Assembly (NCBI GenBank): GCA_023548195.1
Contig: JAJHZJ010000252.1
Coordinates: 124,001 to 188,000, forward strand
Direction of reading: 5' to 3'
DNA: 64,000 bases
From: Bettongia penicillata ogilbyi
Lineage: Eukaryota; Chordata; Mammalia; Diprotodontia; Potoroidae
The notes under the pieces are model-generated. The model made no database searches, was not told the DNA's origin, and saw only the letters and a program-made list of their open reading frames with translations. A program made the position numbers and the translations under genes. Shown here piece by piece: positions 31,660 through 41,186 of the stretch. Position 1 is the first letter of the stretch, and each line of letters starts with the position of its first letter.

Positions 31660-34214
31660 ATTTTATTTTTTTAATTTAAATTTATTTATTTACTTTTAGT
31701 TTTCAACAATCATTTCTGCAAGATTTGAGTTCTAAATTTCTCCTCATCTCTCCCCTTCACCCACCCCAACACACTATGCATTCTGATTACCCTTTTCCCC
31801 AATCTGCCCTCCCTTCTCTCAAACCCCTCTCCTTTTATTCCTATCTCCTCTATTTTCTCAAAGGGCAAGGTAAATTTCTATACTCTATTACCTGTAGTTC
31901 TTATTTCCCAGTTGTATGTAAAAGCAATTTGTAAGATTTGTTTTCAAAACTCTGAGTTCCAACTTCTCTCCCCTCCCCACATATCCCCCCACTGAGAATT
32001 CAATATAGATTATACATGTGTAGATATGCAAAAGACTTCCATAAAAGTAGTGTTCTGAAAGACTAACTTTATTTCTCTCCATCCTATCCTGCCCCCCATT
32101 TATTCTGTTCTCTCTTTTGACCTTGTCCCTCCCCAAAAGTGTTTACTTCTAATTAACTTCTCCTCCCATTTGCCCTCCCTTCTATAATCCCCCCAAATCC
32201 TACTTCTCCTCTACTTTCCTGTAGTGTAAGATAGATTTTCATACCAAATTGAGTGTGCATGATATTCTCTCCTTAAGCCAAATGTGATGAGAGTAAGCTT
32301 CACTTTTTCCCTCTCACCTCCCCACTTTTCCCCTCCATTGAAAAATTTTTTCTTGCCTCTTCTATGAGAGATAATTTGCCCCATTCCATTTCTCCTGTTC
32401 TCCTCCCAATATATTCCTCTTTCAATCCTTAATTTTATTTTTTTAGTTATCCCTTCCTATTCAACTCACCCCATGCCCTCCATCTATATGTACATAATCT
32501 CTCCAACTACCCAAACACTGGGAAATGTCCCAAGAGTTACAAATATGATCTTTCCATGTAAGAATGTAAACAGTCCAACTTTAATAAGTGCTTTATGATT
32601 TCTCTTTCCTGTTTACCTTTTCATGTTTCTCTTGATTCTTGTGTTTGAAAGTCAGATTTTCTCTTCAGCTCTGGTCTTTTCATCAAGAATACTTGAAAGT
32701 CCTCTATTTCATTGAATGACCATTTTTTCCCCTGAAGTATTATACTCAATTTTTCTGGCTAGGTGATTCTTGGTTTTAATCCTAGCTCCTTTGACTTCTG
32801 GAATATCATATTCCTAGCCCTTTGATCGCTTAATGTAGAAGCTGCTATATTTTGTGTTATCCTGATTGTATTTCCACAATACTTGAATTTTTTCTTCTGG
32901 GCTACAATTTGGCCACAATATTCCCAGGAGTTTTCCTTTTTGGATCTCTTTCAGAAGTTGATTGGTGGATTCTTTCAATATGTATTTTACCCCTAGTTCT
33001 AGAATATCACTGCAGCTTTCATGGATAATTTCATGAAAGATGATGCCTAGGCTCTTTTTTTTGATCATGGCTTTCAGGTAATCCCATAATTTTTAAATTG
33101 TCTCTCCTGGACCTATTTTCCTGGTCAGTTGTTTTTCCAATGAGATATTTCACATTGTCTACTATTTTTTTTCATTCCTTTGGTTTTGTTTTATGATTTT
33201 TTTATTTTTAATGAAGTTGTTAGCTTCCATCTCTATTTTAATCTTTAAGGTATTATTTTCTTGTGAGCTTTTGGATCTCCTTTTCCATCCAGCCAATTCT
33301 GCTTTTCAGGGCATTCTTCTCCTCACTGGCTTTTTGGATCTCTTTTGCCATTTGGATTAGTCTATTTTTTAAAGTGTTATTTTCCTGAGCATTTTTTGGG
33401 CCTCCTTTAGCAAGCAGTTGACGCGTTGTTCATGATTTTCTTGCTTTCTCATTTCTCTTCCCAATTTTTGCTCTACTTCTCTTACTTGATTTTCAAAATC
33501 CTTTTTGAATTCTTCCATGGCCTGAGACCAATTCATATTTTTCTTGAAAGTTTTGGATTGAGGAGCTTTGACTTTGTTTTCTTCTGTTTGTGTGTTTTGG
33601 TCTTTCTTGACACCAAAGTAAGATTCTATAGTCTGATTTTTTTTCTGGTTATTGCTCACTTCCCCAGCCATTTACTTAACTTCTGAGCTCTTTGTCAAGG
33701 TTGTTCTCTGCTTCCAGTTGGTGTGGGGAGACTGCTGTCAATCCCTTGATTCTCCCACAACCTGTGAGCCTAGAACTCCAGAGACAATGGCTGAAGCTAC
33801 CCCTGCTGCTCCATCTGCTGTCCTGGGCTGGGGTCAGACCACTCCACTCTCCTGCATTAGTCCCACAGGCTTTTCTCACTGACCTTCCAATTTATCCTCA
33901 GTGTTTTGGGGTCATGAAGTCTGGAAACCACCACAGATGCAAGAGATTCAGTCTTCGCAAGGCCTGCTCAGGTCCTGTCTGTGCTGGTGCAGCCCATGCT
34001 GGACTGCACTCTGCTCCCAGAGTAGTGTGATAGACACTCCCCTGTGACCTTCCAGGCTATCTTGGGCTGGAGATTTGCTTCACTCCATCATTCTGGGTTC
34101 CGTAGCTCCAGAATTTGTTTAGAGCTATTCTTTACAGGTATTTGGCTGGACTTTTGTATGGGAGTGCTCTAGAAAGTGCGTGTTGTTACTCTTCCATCTT
34201 GACTCCACCCCCTC
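31660..34214 (-). mobile_element. complete HAL1-like (half-L1) retrotransposon, 2,555 bp
   Basis: Flanked by a perfect 14-bp target duplication, 'gatgtagaacattt', at 31,646-31,659 and 34,215-34,228. On the minus strand it has a 5' UTR (34,214-33,672, start 'ggagtcaagatggaagagta'), one L1-ORF1-type frame (33,671 to about 32,814, with breaks) and then a polypurine 3' UTR ending A-rich at 31,660-31,700. There is no endonuclease or reverse transcriptase. This matches the published half-L1 (HAL1) architecture of about 2.5 kb. Elements of this kind need another L1's enzyme. The 5'-truncated sibling at 26,894 shares the ORF2-less structure, arguing for a family and against a one-off deletion. Confidence 0.82.
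32814..33671 (-). pseudogene. L1-type ORF1 (HAL1-like) with frame breaks
   Basis: L1 ORF1 proteins are trimeric RNA-binding chaperones with an N-terminal coiled coil, an RRM and a C-terminal domain. The frame starts at 33,671 ('MAGEVSNNQKKNQTIESYFG') and runs intact for 100 residues, Lys/Glu/Gln-rich with heptad-like spacing, as for a coiled coil, then meets a stop at about 33,369. The RRM entry 'RSRRDNLKIMGLPES' is found in a shifted frame near 33,110-33,060. A further open segment (33,068-32,814) carries 'LGIIFHEII' and 'LLGILWPNC'. Stops and at least one frameshift mean no intact protein. Start choice: first Met of the conserved frame. Confidence 0.75.
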
Positions 34215-34714
34215 GATGTAGAACATTTTTTCATACAACTATACAACAATTTTATTTCTTTTTTCTGAAAACTGCCTATTTGTATCCTTTGACCATTTCT
34301 CAACTGGAGGATGACTCATTCTTATAAATTTGACTCAGTTCTCTATTTCAGAAATGAGGGCTTTATCACAGAAATTTCCCAGTTCCCTGCTTTCCTTCTA
34401 ATCTTGGCAGCATTGGATTTGTTTGTGCAAAAGCTTTTTAGGCTAATGTAATCAGAATTATTCATTTTGCCTCATGTAATGTTCTCTATTTCTTCTTTAA
34501 TCATAAATTCTTCCCTTATCCATAGATCTGACAAGTAAAATTTTCCATGTTCCCCTACTTTCCTTATGGTATCATCCTTTATGTTTAAATCATGTAACCA
34601 TTTAGACTTTATCTTGGTATACAATGAGATGCTGGTTTATACCTAGGTACTGCCAAACTGCTTTCCAGTTTTCCCAGCAATTTTCACTATAGAGTGTGTA
34701 GAGATTGGTCAGAT

Positions 34715-34930
34715 ATCAAAGTCATCTACTGCATGCCAGATCATCACCAGTTTTCTGGACTTTTTTCTTTCCACTGGACTTCTGTGACCCAGGAAGAGAA
34801 AGTAAGGCTGAGGACTTTGTAGTGCTCTGTCTCACTTAAATTCAATTCATGTGTAAGTCAAGACATCACTCTATGGTGTCTTTGATCCTCTTTGAAAACA
34901 AAGGATAAACAGTAACAATAGTCATGTCAC
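34715..34930 (+). mobile_element. RTE-type LINE/SINE 3' end
   Basis: Sense copy: 'ctactgcatgccagatcatc', 'ctttccactggacttctgtg', 'ggaagagaaagtaaggctga', 'tctcacttaaattcaattca', 'gtcaagacatcactctatgg', ending 'aaaggataaacagtaacaat'. It abuts the 5'-truncated end of the antisense L1. Confidence 0.82.
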
Positions 34931-35227
34931 ACTGTTGAGCTTGAAAACCATTAAAACTTCCTGTTTCTGATGATACATGGCATACCATGTCTGTCTTCCA
35001 AGGTGACAGGCAAATGATTCCTTTATAAGCACTACCACCCAGAATTGATCTCTCTGACTATGCGTAGCACTTCATGACATGCTGCCTTGTTTTATAGTTG
35101 TTTGTATACATAAACTATTTCTCCTTTTACATTATAAGCTTCTTCATGGCAAGAACCATGTCTTATTCATCTCTGTACCGCTCACACTTCCTAACTAGGT
35201 ACTTTGTACATAATAGATATATAAATA

Positions 35228-35292
35228 TACTGGGTACCCAAAAATGTAAGCTTTAATACTTAAAACTGTGCCAAGACTTTTGGAACACTGTA
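35228..35292. mobile_element. palindromic mariner-like MITE remnant
   Basis: Short foldback: left arm 'tgggtacccaaaaatgtaag', right arm 'ctgtgccaagacttttggaa' then 'cactgta', with TA at both edges. A half copy of the same sequence lies at 57,141-57,179 ('aatgcactaagactttta'). TA target use suggests Tc1/mariner; the assignment is tentative. Confidence 0.55.
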
Positions 35293-35489
35293 TCTTTTTA
35301 AAAAATGAATTCGTTCACTAGGATGGTCATTCTCAAAATATACAGAAAATAGCAAAGCATTCATCCAACATCTATTTCTTGGCCAACCACCATTATCAGT
35401 AAACTTCATTAATATTTTATTTCATTAATCTCATTCTCATTAAAATAGTTCTCAAACAGTCACAAAGCTATAAATGATGAAGCAAATTG
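35293..35489. other. unassigned stretch
   Basis: Nothing is recognised. Confidence 0.5.
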
Positions 35490-35690
35490 GCACCTAAATC
35501 ATGCTATAGTGGACAGAGCATAGGATTTGGAATAATCAAATTCAGGCTTAAATCTTAGCTTTATCATTTCCTACCTATGTACCTTTGGGCAAGATGCCTC
35601 GTGTCTGAAGCTGTTTGTTCCTCTCTAAAATCAGGGGGTTGGTATAGATGAATTCTAAGGTCCTTTCTAGCTCTAAATCTATATGCCTAC
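35490..35690 (+). mobile_element. MIR/THER SINE
   Basis: Sense: 'agtggacagagcataggatt', 'caaattcaggcttaaatctt', 'acctttgggcaagatgcctc', 'gttggtatagatgaattcta', 'aggtcctttctagctctaaa'. Confidence 0.75.
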
Positions 35691-37814
35691 AATCTTAAAT
35701 GATCTCTAAGGCACATTTCAGGGCTAATGTTCTATGACATTTTTTTATAAAATGTATGTGATAGGCTAATATTTCTCCATTTATTTTAAATCAACCCCTA
35801 TGAGGAATGAAGAAATGAGTGAAAGAGGGGAAGGAACGTGATTTCGTGATCATAAGAAGGCAAGTGAACATTTTCAAGGGTTTCTAACTCTTTAGAAACA
35901 ACCACATTCCAAGACTGATGTGAAAAGATGTGAATTGCAATTTCTGCCTCACTGTGTCAGCATTTCATGTTGGCACAGTGTTCAGGTTCTCATTAATTTA
36001 TAAGGGTCTGAACAAACCTCATGGTCTGAACAAGCTCTTTTGCTCTATAAACTCCTAATATAATTCTGGGGTGAATTTTGTTATGCCTCTCTCTCCCAGG
36101 TATCACTTTCAAGACCATTATTCCCTGTTCTCTGGTTTTGTTCTTTATAGAGGACATTTAGTACCTTTTAATATTCTTCTACTTTCTGTCTAGCCTATAG
36201 TTCCTGCTATCACCAAAGCTTCTGTCTGATTTTTAAAGCTGTGGAAAATCCTGTCTGTGAAAGCTCCAATCTGGTTCAGCTACCTAGATGATGAAATACA
36301 GCCCAAACTGCCAGAGGGGGATAAAGCTGCTGTCTATGTATAATAAATAAAAAATCGGCACAAAATTACCATCATAAGCTCACTAGCTTCCCTTCTTTGC
36401 AAGGAGGGACTTGAGGCAGTGGAATATCAAATCAAAGACATCTCTACAGGGTGTCAAATTGGGGCAATTATTTGTCCCAAAGCCTTAAGACCCTGTGCTT
36501 TGAACCCCTGGTTTACTCTTGTCCTAGCCAAACAGTGACTCAGAGAGGTATCCAAACCTACTATACTCCTACCGCCTATTCTCTCCCAGCCCCCCAAAAA
36601 AACACTATATAGATTTTTTCAATTTACAATTGTTTTATTCAGCGAAAGACCCCAATGAGGATCCTTTACATACTCTCGTTCTCCCTATTCTTCTCCACTT
36701 TCACAAATAACTTCATCAGGATAATATATTTTTTGCAATTTCTCCCCTTCAAAGATGTGCTAGATGATCATATAAGGCTGGTTTCATGTGGATAAAAATA
36801 TCTCCTCCACTTGAGCCCTGTTCATCATAAACAGGAGATGATGCTAAAGGATCCTGAGTTCTGACAGAACATCCCCAACTAGGAAGGATTTTTAGAATAA
36901 GCTGACTGAGATCATGCACCTGTCTTAAGGGGACTCAGTGGAGAGAAATCTCAGTCTCTAGGAAACTTTTTTTTTTATTTTTCCAGTCATGTGTTGCATT
37001 CAGGCCTGAATTAGACTGATCCTCTGGTAGTTCAGGTTTGATACTGGAATGAAATTAAACACTATAGAAGATCTGACAGTTAACAAGGAGATTAATTTAA
37101 CCATAATAGGGGAAAGATATTCTACAAGAACCATGTTGGGTCAGGTGAGCAGAGTATCCTCTGTGTGTTGATGATCAAGCATCAAGGGCCACATGGAGCT
37201 CCATGGGACTTTGTATCCAGGAGATGAGCAAGCCACACCAGCAGCCTGAGCCTTAGTCTCCTGAGTCAATTAAGTCTACAGAACAGTTTCAACACCATTT
37301 AAGGAAAACTAGCCTAACCTGCATGTGTCAAGTTCTAGGGTTTAGTTCTCCCATCACACCAGGACAACTCACAAAGCTACTATCTACTAAAGCACAGAGA
37401 AGTTGTAATCTGGGTCTGTAGAGGGACTGTCCATAGTACTGAAGCTGTGGATCTTTAAAAGTACTGAAATGAGCAAAGACATACAATCAATGGTAGAATT
37501 TATCATCTATCCCTGTTATGTCCTACCCTAACTCCTGACTCAGCATTTCATAGATGTATGTTTATTAATAATTATAACCTTTGCTAAAATAAAGCAAAAC
37601 TCTAAGTTCAGAATTTTCTTTATAACGTTATTCCCTTCTCACAATTCTTTTAGAATGCTGTGCTAAATCTAGAATGAATTGTAGATGCATTCATTAATCA
37701 TTAAACATATGACTATGAAACATTTTCATTTTAAAATCTATTTTAAATGTATCTGCCCTAAAATAAGGAGAGAATGGGAAATATGGTAAATAAAAGATTT
37801 GGATTGAGATCAAA
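35691..37814. other. long low-repeat stretch
   Basis: About 2.1 kb without a recognised transposable element, exon or RNA gene. Base composition is mixed and only short homopolymers are seen. It could harbour regulatory DNA, but nothing in the sequence proves it. Confidence 0.45.
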
Positions 37815-37880
37815 GACCCATAAAATGTTATAGCTGAAAAGGGTTTCAGAGTCCATCTAGTTCAGAACTGTCATTAATAT
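37815..37880 (-). mobile_element. short L3 or MIR-like fragment
   Basis: 'aaatgttatagctgaaaagg' and 'gtttcagagtccatctagtt' resemble the reversed start of L3/CORE-SINE consensus sequences. Too short to choose. Confidence 0.45.
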
Positions 37881-37970
37881 AGGTAAGTGGAACTTTATCC
37901 CCCATGAGTCTTTGCAAAGTGTAGTAGGTGATGATGCTACCTCAATCAAGATTGATTGGATGGAAATGTT

Positions 37971-38278
37971 TGTAGGATGCCTTTTCAGAGTCTGGACATG
38001 GACTCATTAGAGAAGGAATGTGGCAAGATTTATTAATAGAAATAGGACAAAGGGGAAAAGCATGGACATTGTGCCTTGAGCTCTGGCATCTTTTCTGATT
38101 ATTGATTATGACAGGGAAAAGAATCACTCTGAAGACCCACTTAGGATTCCAGTGACTATTTGCAGTCTCACAGAGAAGCCAGACTCCCTTTGTAAATATA
38201 TCTCCAAAGAAGACAGTGCTTCTGGGGCTTTCTAGGTTGTTACTGAACCAAGAAGTCAAGGAGAGAACGCTCCCAACA
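37971..38278 (-). mobile_element. candidate solo LTR (308 bp)
   Basis: On the minus strand it begins TGTTGGGAGCG and ends CATCCTACA (TG...CA), with AATAAA at about 38,029-38,034, some 60 bp before the end. Flanks 'atgtt' and 'atggt' match imperfectly, so a target duplication is not established. A 133-residue minus-strand frame spans it without any recognisable protein motif. An LTR is the likeliest reading; it could also be unique DNA. Confidence 0.45.
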
Positions 38279-38541
38279 ATGGTTTTTGGCACTTGTCTAT
38301 GAGTAATTTTTATGATGTTTCTGCCATATAGTTGAAGGAGCAATTTTAGAAATATACAGGGGAGTACCTAATTCCTCATTTTAATTATTTTTTTTCTACT
38401 TCATTTTCTAAATCAAGTTTTAGGGTTGGGTTTTGTTGCAATTGTGTGTGTGTGTGTGTGTATGTTAATTGCTATTGTAGTACCTCAGGGGAAGTGAGTC
38501 CCTCATCAAATCAGTACTCTTGAAGATTGGATACCTTAGAG

Positions 38542-39268
38542 CAGGGTGGGGAACCTGAACCCTCAAAGTCACATATAGCCTTTGACTGAATCCACACTTC
38601 ACAGAAAAAGAAAATCCCTTTAATATAAGGGTTTGTTTTCCAGATTCTGAGATCTTGTCTCCTTTTTTTTTAACTACTTGAAAGTCAAGAAATATAAAGT
38701 ACTATTAGTGTAATTTAAGTATACTTGTTTAAGAGTGATGTTAGAAGAATATGGGGAAAATATTTGGTTTTCCAAAAAAGTTATTCTTCTTCCTAAATGT
38801 GTGACAAATACCATAGATAAGTCATGGAATGGATATGAAAATTAGCCTTGCCTATATCCAAAGTGGATCACCATATGGGCAGGGATTGGACCCTCTGCTG
38901 TATAAGAGGGAATATGCCTTCAGGCCTCACCAGGCATTCCTAAGATTATAAAGTGACCCTCCCTAAGTCCCTGCCCATCCAGCTCTTCAGGCACAGAGAG
39001 GAATTTCAGCGATGTCCTCCTTTCCCCATCCCCCACTGCCAGGAGGCTGAACTTAGTGTAAGAATAGAAGAGGGGCCACAAAGGTTTGGAAGAATAGGAG
39101 TCATCAATGTATTTTCATTTTTTCCTCTCAGAATATCAAAGGCAATTAAATTCAATTACAAAGTGAAAAAAATTTAAAAGGCTTGTTCTGTAAAACTTGA
39201 ACTAAGTTAAAAGGCCTCACCCAAGAAAGGCCACATGTGGCCACAAGGCCACAGGTTCTCCACCCCTG
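38542..39268. mobile_element. palindromic hAT MITE split by a 538-bp insert
   Basis: Left half 38,542-38,639 ('cagggtggggaacctgaacc', 'tgactgaatccacacttcac'). Right half 39,178-39,268 ('ttctgtaaaacttgaactaa', 'ggccacatgtggccacaagg', ending 'ctccacccctg'). Together they reconstruct the same foldback as 30,892-31,092. The insert (38,640-39,177) is listed separately. Confidence 0.8.
38640..39177 (+). mobile_element. unidentified insert, retrocopy-like
   Basis: Separates the two halves of a hAT MITE. It is bounded by 'aagggtttgtttt' (38,627-38,639) and 'aaggcttgttct' (39,178-39,189), a plausible degenerate target duplication. It ends in A-rich 'aaagtgaaaaaaatttaa'. The body is not a SINE, L1 or LTR I know. 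A frame at 38,953-39,177 has no known motif. It may be a retroposed transcript fragment. Confidence 0.5.
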
Positions 39269-40320
39269 AAGAGGATAGCTACTACTCTTAGATTCAGGAA
39301 TGTAATTTGTGGGTCCTCATTCCAAAAGCTTCAGCTCATGAACCCCCGTCAGTGAGCTTACTTTTAATAAGCCAGTAGACACTATTAGCTTAAAGCCAAG
39401 GCATTACTAAAATGTAAGAATACAAAACACTCCCCACCACCACCATAAACTTGAGGTATATTCTCTCACAAATACACATAGCAGAATAATGAGAACAAAT
39501 TCTGAATACACTTATAGTAAAGTATACATGTTAGGGAATATGCATAGGTAAGGCAATTCATACTGTATTGCAGGGCCTCAGTGTCCTTTATCTTCTTTTA
39601 GAATTCTCATGCTGCTCTCTCATCCTCGATGGAGGTAGGTATAGGTCAGCTTTCAATTGTCATTAATTCTCTCTTGAATCCATGACTGAATCTCTTCCCT
39701 GATGCCAAAGGTCATGCTCTTTGAAGCTGCTTAATACCTCAGATCTCAAATACATTTGTTGTCTGTATCCAGACAGGAAAGATGTATCTACTGCCTGCTG
39801 GTTAGAATCCTCCTATTGGGCACATAGCTCCAATGAAATCCATGAATGATGAGAAGCGGTACAAGAAAATGGACTCCTCTCATTCTGCTGCCCCTTGGTA
39901 GAGGAGCAGCTCCAGCCTCAAATGGCTAAATCTCTTCAAAAGTAGCAAATAACTCCATGCCTGGAAAGTTTAACTATTTAAGGGTTTCCCCAGGGCCATG
40001 GCCAGTCTTCAGCTAGCCAACCTCAATCTCCCCTTTCAATTCAATAAAGAAAATGTTTTCCTATTTTAATAAAAAAGATAATAGGGTATTAACATGTCTT
40101 TCTACTTCATTAACATATTAACGCATAATTGCCTCTGTGATCTGCCTCTTACTTTCCGTGATTACATCAGCTAGCTGGTGGGAGGCAGGGAGAAAGAAAA
40201 GCAGATCCCTTAACCTTACCACATCATTAGGTTGCCTGATGGTGTAACTATGCCTGATGAATATTCAGAGATAAAGTGGAGTTTTGTAAGCATAATATAT
40301 AAATTTGAACACATTTTACA
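39269..40320. other. unassigned stretch
   Basis: About 1 kb without a recognised feature. 'caattcaataaagaaaatg' at about 40,036 resembles a poly(A)-signal context, but no LTR or gene boundary could be defined. Confidence 0.45.
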
Positions 40321-40344
40321 TAGCTATAAGTAGTATTCAAAGGT

Positions 40345-40700
40345 ACTAAACATAGATGAGGAAACCAAGTCCCAAAGGAATAAAGTAACTTGTCCAAAAC
40401 TGTTGTTGTTCTGTCATTTCAGGCTCTTTGTGACCCCATTTGGGGTTTCCTGGCAAAGGTACTAGAGTGGTTTGCCATTTCCTTCTCCAGATCATTTTAT
40501 AGATGAAGAAAGTGAGGCAAACAGGGTTAAGTGACTCGCCCAGGGTCACACAGCGAAGTAAGTGTTTGAGGCCAGATTTGAACTCAGGAAAATAAATCTT
40601 TCTGAATCCAGGCCTGGCATTCTAACCACTGTGCCACCCAGCTGCCCCCTATCTGAGATGACTCAGAAAGTTAATGTCAGAGCCAAAGTGTCACGATAAT
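40345..40700 (-). mobile_element. MIR fragment hosting a MAR1 SINE
   Basis: Outer MIR pieces 'gatgaggaaaccaagtccca' and 'aataaagtaacttgtccaaa' (left), 'ttaatgtcagagccaaagtg' (right), interrupted by MAR1 at 40,401-40,649. Confidence 0.65.
40401..40649 (-). mobile_element. MAR1-type CORE-SINE, full length
   Basis: The cleanest MAR1 in the window. In antisense it shows the tail 'tgttgttgttctgtcatttc', 'tttgtgaccccatttggggt', 'agtggtttgccatttccttc', CORE 'gggttaagtgactcgcccag', 'ggccagatttgaactcagga', and head 'ctgtgccacccagctgcccc'. The tail (TGTTG)n and the 'gaccccatttggggtt' block are RTE/BovB-like, indicating mobilisation by that LINE. Confidence 0.92.
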
Positions 40701-40905
40701 TTTCTTCCAGATGGTTTGATAGTAGTCTAAATGTATTTTTTTTAGCTACTCTATTTGTTTCTGCTTTGTTTTGCTTTGAGAGTTTGTCAGGGGAGATGTT
40801 GCTGCTGCCTCATGTGTTTTGTCATTATTACTTTTTCTGGTTGGTCATTAGCTCTGAGACTGGAAGCTTTACTCCACTGCTCTATAAATAGAACCTTTAA
40901 GGATA

Positions 40906-41031
40906 GGTTGGCCATAATCAAGCATGGATGAGCCATGATCCGAGGCAGACCAGCCATGATCACAGGTAGGCCATTCGTGATCAAGGATAGGCCAGCCATC
41001 AACGGGTATAGGCCAGCCATGATCAAGGATC
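40906..41031. repeat. minisatellite, 6 x 21 bp
   Basis: Six exactly 21-bp units begin at 40,906, 40,927, 40,948, 40,969, 40,990 and 41,011, around the consensus 'ggccagccatgatcaaggat' plus one base. Because 21 is divisible by three, both strands encode heptapeptide repeats, for example RPAMITG / RPFVIKD / RPAMIKD on the plus strand. A frame runs from 40,935 through the array and on to 41,186. A TATAAATA lies upstream at about 40,882. No known protein repeat is recognised. Confidence 0.85.
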
Positions 41032-41186
41032 AGAGCTTCTACAACTACCTCCGGCAGAACCACCCCAAGCTCAAAAAATGGGAAGTCATCATTCTAGAAA
41101 CCACTGATACTTTGACAAAGAAGATCAAGATAATTGTTTTTTTATTTTATTTTTCATTTTTAACACAGTTTATAACAGAAAAATAA
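41032..41186 (+). other. open frame continuing from the minisatellite
   Basis: After the heptapeptide units the plus-strand frame continues 'QSFYNYLRQNHPKLKKWEVI' and onward to a stop at about 41,186. GC-rich codons (CTC, CGG, CAG, AAC, CAC, CCC, AAG) stand out from the AT-rich surroundings. This looks more like former coding sequence than its neighbours, but I recognise no family and see no splice or promoter structure I trust. It could be a fragment of a processed pseudogene. Confidence 0.35.

Larger units (their letters stand above)
30605..34690 (-). mobile_element. antisense L1, split by hAT MITE and HAL1-like element
   Basis: The L1 pieces are 30,605-30,891 (3' UTR), 31,093-31,659 (end of ORF2 and 3' UTR) and 34,215-34,690 (upstream ORF2 C-terminal region). 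Joined across the two insertions they are collinear with the L1 fragment at 48,795-49,892. ORF2 landmarks read in reverse: 'ccaattctcccacatcccct', 'gaattgttggatcagttcac', 'gaccatttctcaactggagg', 'aaattcttcccttatccata'. It is 5'-truncated near 34,690 and inactive through substitutions and the insertions. Confidence 0.88.

Noticed and set aside
33652..34030. Overlapping plus-strand frames resembling a small secreted protein
   Set aside because: They lie antisense to the 5' UTR of the HAL1-like element, which is GC-richer and so more open by chance.
40882..40889. TATAAATA as a gene promoter
   Set aside because: A lone TATA-like octamer in AT-rich DNA is expected by chance; no initiator, transcript or GC-rich context supports a promoter.
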